From Xanthomonas bonasiae (GTDB lineage Bacteria; Pseudomonadota; Gammaproteobacteria; Xanthomonadales; Xanthomonadaceae), in NCBI RefSeq assembly GCF_017163705.1, contig NZ_JAFIWB010000002.1:372001-436000 (forward strand): a stretch of 64,000 nucleotides of DNA, read 5' to 3'. Shown here one piece after another: positions 61,938 through 64,000 of the stretch. The position numbers and the translations under genes are program-made. How positions within the stretch are numbered: the stretch's first letter is position 1; the number at the start of each line of letters is the position of its first letter. Under the pieces are notes generated by a model. It had not been told where the DNA came from and did not search any database. It worked only from the letters and a program-made list of their open reading frames with translations.

Positions 61938-64000
61938 TCAGGCCGGTTCGGCTTGCGCGTTCGGGTCCTGTTCGGTGGCGCTGTGCGGCTGCGCCAGCGA
62001 GGCGGCCAGCGCGATCAGTTTGACCGGATCCACCGGCTTGCCCAGATGCGCGTTGAAGCCGGCCTCCAGCGCCAGCGAACGATCCTCGCCGCGCACGTAT
62101 GCGGTCAGCGCGATCGCCGGAATGCGGCTGACCGCGCCGGCGCCGCGCGCGCGCACGCTGCGGATCAGGCTGTGGCCGTCGCGGCGCGGCATGCCCACGT
62201 CGCTGACCAACAGGTCGTACGGACGCTCGCGCAGCAGCGACTCGGCGTCGTCGGCGGATACCGCGGCGTCGACCACCGCACCGGCCTCCTGCAGAAAACG
62301 CTGGGTGACGCCGCGCGAGTCCATGTCGTCGTCGACCACCAGCACGCGCATGCCGTTCAAGCGGATCCCGCCGCGCTGCAACGCCGCGGCGGCGTTCGTC
62401 GCGCCATCGCTGCGTCGCGCCGGATGGCGGCTCTGCGGATCGTTGCGCGGCAGCAGCAGGGTGAAGGTGGCGCCCAGGCCGACGCCTTCGCTGCTCACCG
62501 ACAGCTGGCCGTGGTGCATTTCGGTCAATTGCTTGGCGATCGCCAGGCCCAGGCCCAGGCCACCGGCGCTGCGCGTGCTGCTGGCGTCGGCCTGGCGGAA
62601 GCGGTCGAACACATGCGGCAGAAACAGCGGATCGATGCCGACGCCGCTGTCGCTGACGCTGATGCGCAGGTGGGTGGCGCTGTTGTCGAGCGTCACCGCG
62701 ATCTTGCCCGTGCTGGGGGTGAACTTGATCGCATTGCCGATCAGGTTGGTCAGCACCTGCTGCAGGCGCACCGCATCGCCGAGATAGGGCAGGACCGGGG
62801 CGTCGCTGCACGGGGTGAGGGCGATGTCGATGCCTTTGCTCTCGGCGCCGGGCCGCGCCGCATCGATCGCCTCGCCGACCAGCGCGCACAGATCCAGTTC
62901 GGTGGCTTCCAGCCGCACCTTGCCGGACAGGATGGCGCTCATGTCCAGCAGGTCGTCGATGATCTGCGCCTGCGCATGGGCGCTGCGCTCGATCACTTCC
63001 AGGCCTCTGCTTAAGTCCTTTTCGCGCACCGCCTCGCCCTGCATCAGCCGCGACCAGCCCAGGATGGCGTTGAGCGGGGTTCGCAGTTCGTGGCTCAGCG
63101 TGGCCAGGAATTCGTCCTTCATGCGGCTGGCGCGTTCTGCCTCGCCGCGCGCGCTCTGCTCGGCGGCGAGCAACTGTTGCAGGCGCTGATCGGTTTCGCG
63201 GCGTTCGATGATGATGCCGGCCAGGTGCGAGGCCGAGCGCGCCAGGTCCTGCTCGTGCACGGTGGGGTAGTGCACGAACGGGTGGTACAGCGCGACCACT
63301 CCCAGCACCTGGCCGTCGCTGGCCAGGATCGGCGTGGAGCAGCAGGCTACGATGTCGGCTTCGGTGGCCGCGACCAGATACTCCTGCCAGTTCGCGTCCA
63401 CGCGCACGTCGCTGCACAGCACCTGCCGGCGCAGGAACGCGGCGCGCCCGCAACAGCCGCTGCGCTCGCCGATCGGCAGGCGGTGGACCATCTTGCGGAA
63501 CGCCGCGGGCATGCTCGGCGCGGCGCCTTCCAGCAGGCACTGGCGGTGTTCGTCGACCAGCATGATGGTGCAGCGCAGGCCCGCGTCGCTCTGCGCCTCG
63601 ATGCCGCGCGCGATCGATTCGAGCACCGCGCTCAGCGGCTTGCCGGTGGTGATCATCTCCAGCGCCGCACGCTCTGCGGCGGTGGCGTTCTCGATGCGCT
63701 TGCGCTCGGCGATGTCCAGCAGCGAGCCGATGAAGCCGAGGAACTGGCCCGACGAGCTGAAGCGCGGCGAGGCGGTATCCACGCACCAACGGTACTCGCC
63801 GTCGTGGCGGCGCAGCCGGTATTCGATGCTGAAGGCGCGGCGATCGGCGGCGGCGCGGGCCAGCGTGCGCCCGACCGCCGCGGCATCGTCGGGGTGGATC
63901 TTCTCCATCCAGCCCGAGCCCATCGCCTCCTGTTCGGTCTGTCCGGTGAACAGGTACCACTGGCGGCTGACGTATTCGCAATCGCCATCGGCGTTGGCCA
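61938..64000 (-). CDS. PAS-GAF hybrid sensor histidine kinase, partial (5' end outside window)
   Basis: At least 687 codons; the frame is open to the right edge ('CEYVSRQWYLFTGQTEQEAM'), so the start lies beyond the window and the apparent ATG at 63923 is internal to a PAS domain. The order is PAS ('MEKIHPDD...DGEYRWCVDTAS'), GAF ('CTIMLVDEHRQCLLEGAAPS'), HisKA ('ATLSHELRTPLNAILGW'), HATPase ('NLIGNAIKFTP', 'GGLGLGLAIAKQLTEMHHG') and a C-terminal receiver ('RVLVVDDDMDSRG', 'LLVSDVGMPRRDG'). No membrane segment is visible in this part. It belongs to a different kinase subgroup from the three 'AHDFNNLL' kinases. The signal is unknown. Confidence 0.92.
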   Translation of the reverse strand, partial: ANADGDCEYVSRQWYLFTGQTEQEAMGSGWMEKIHPDDAAAVGRTLARAAADRRAFSIEYRLRRHDGEYRWCVDTASPRFSSSGQFLGFIGSLLDIAERKRIENATAAERAALEMITTGKPLSAVLESIARGIEAQSDAGLRCTIMLVDEHRQCLLEGAAPSMPAAFRKMVHRLPIGERSGCCGRAAFLRRQVLCSDVRVDANWQEYLVAATEADIVACCSTPILASDGQVLGVVALYHPFVHYPTVHEQDLARSASHLAGIIIERRETDQRLQQLLAAEQSARGEAERASRMKDEFLATLSHELRTPLNAILGWSRLMQGEAVREKDLSRGLEVIERSAHAQAQIIDDLLDMSAILSGKVRLEATELDLCALVGEAIDAARPGAESKGIDIALTPCSDAPVLPYLGDAVRLQQVLTNLIGNAIKFTPSTGKIAVTLDNSATHLRISVSDSGVGIDPLFLPHVFDRFRQADASSTRSAGGLGLGLAIAKQLTEMHHGQLSVSSEGVGLGATFTLLLPRNDPQSRHPARRSDGATNAAAALQRGGIRLNGMRVLVVDDDMDSRGVTQRFLQEAGAVVDAAVSADDAESLLRERPYDLLVSDVGMPRRDGHSLIRSVRARGAGAVSRIPAIALTAYVRGEDRSLALEAGFNAHLGKPVDPVKLIALAASLAQPHSATEQDPNAQAEPA

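Noticed and set aside
63653-63923. ATG at 63923 as the start of the last hybrid kinase
   Set aside because: The frame stays open to the right edge and the upstream residues continue a PAS domain, so the start is outside the window.

Overview
This 64 kb window is GC-rich, densely coding chromosomal DNA from a gammaproteobacterium of the Xanthomonadaceae, most likely Xanthomonas or a close relative. The grounds are the family members seen (a PsrA-type fatty-acid regulator beside a fadN/fadA pair, a class III phaE/phaC PHA synthase, a LOV histidine kinase), the short 'GGGATTNGGGATTCG' inverted-repeat elements and 'GTAGGAGCGGCTTCAGCCGCGAC' type hairpins, and the gene order. The genus is an inference. 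I found no rRNA, tRNA, CRISPR array, insertion sequence, phage gene or integrase.

Left core (1-24.4 kb). A truncated CapD/WbpM-like sugar-nucleotide dehydratase overlaps galU. Facing it, on the minus strand, is a beta-oxidation operon psrA-fadN-fadA with a PsrA-type operator. Next is the plus-strand run ndk-rlmN-pilF-rodZ-yfgM-bamB-der (RNA modification, type IV pilus, cell shape, outer-membrane assembly, ribosome assembly), then mobA-moeA and a rhodanese-MoeB fusion (molybdenum cofactor). A CPA2 cation/proton antiporter, a serine hydrolase and DUF1244 gene, folD, guaB and guaA follow.

Accessory middle (24.4-42.1 kb). A PaaI-like thioesterase and a methyltransferase remnant precede a divergent RND efflux system: tetR, adaptor and pump on the minus strand, outer-membrane factor on the plus strand, with two matching operators. 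A GH31/GH43 exo-glycosidase pair comes next. The most unusual part is a signalling block: PAS histidine kinase, lone receiver, KaiC-like double-RecA ATPase, and a hybrid kinase with a degenerate N-terminal receiver.

Right core (42.1-64 kb). This holds mntH/mntR (divergent, with a MntR-like box), tadA, orn, an MscS channel, ppsA/ppsR (divergent), DUF1249 and Nudix genes, and a gene-free 290 bp stretch with a tandemly duplicated cluster of DnaA-box-like sites. Then come 3-hydroxybutyrate dehydrogenase, a CDP-alcohol phosphatidyltransferase, phaE-phaC (phaE has a histone-like tail), several small envelope proteins, an FAD oxidoreductase, a 71-residue protein ahead of a LOV hybrid kinase, tex, and a PAS/GAF hybrid kinase cut by the window end.

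Starts were chosen by ribosome-binding site, stop/start overlap and family alignment from memory. No database search was possible.
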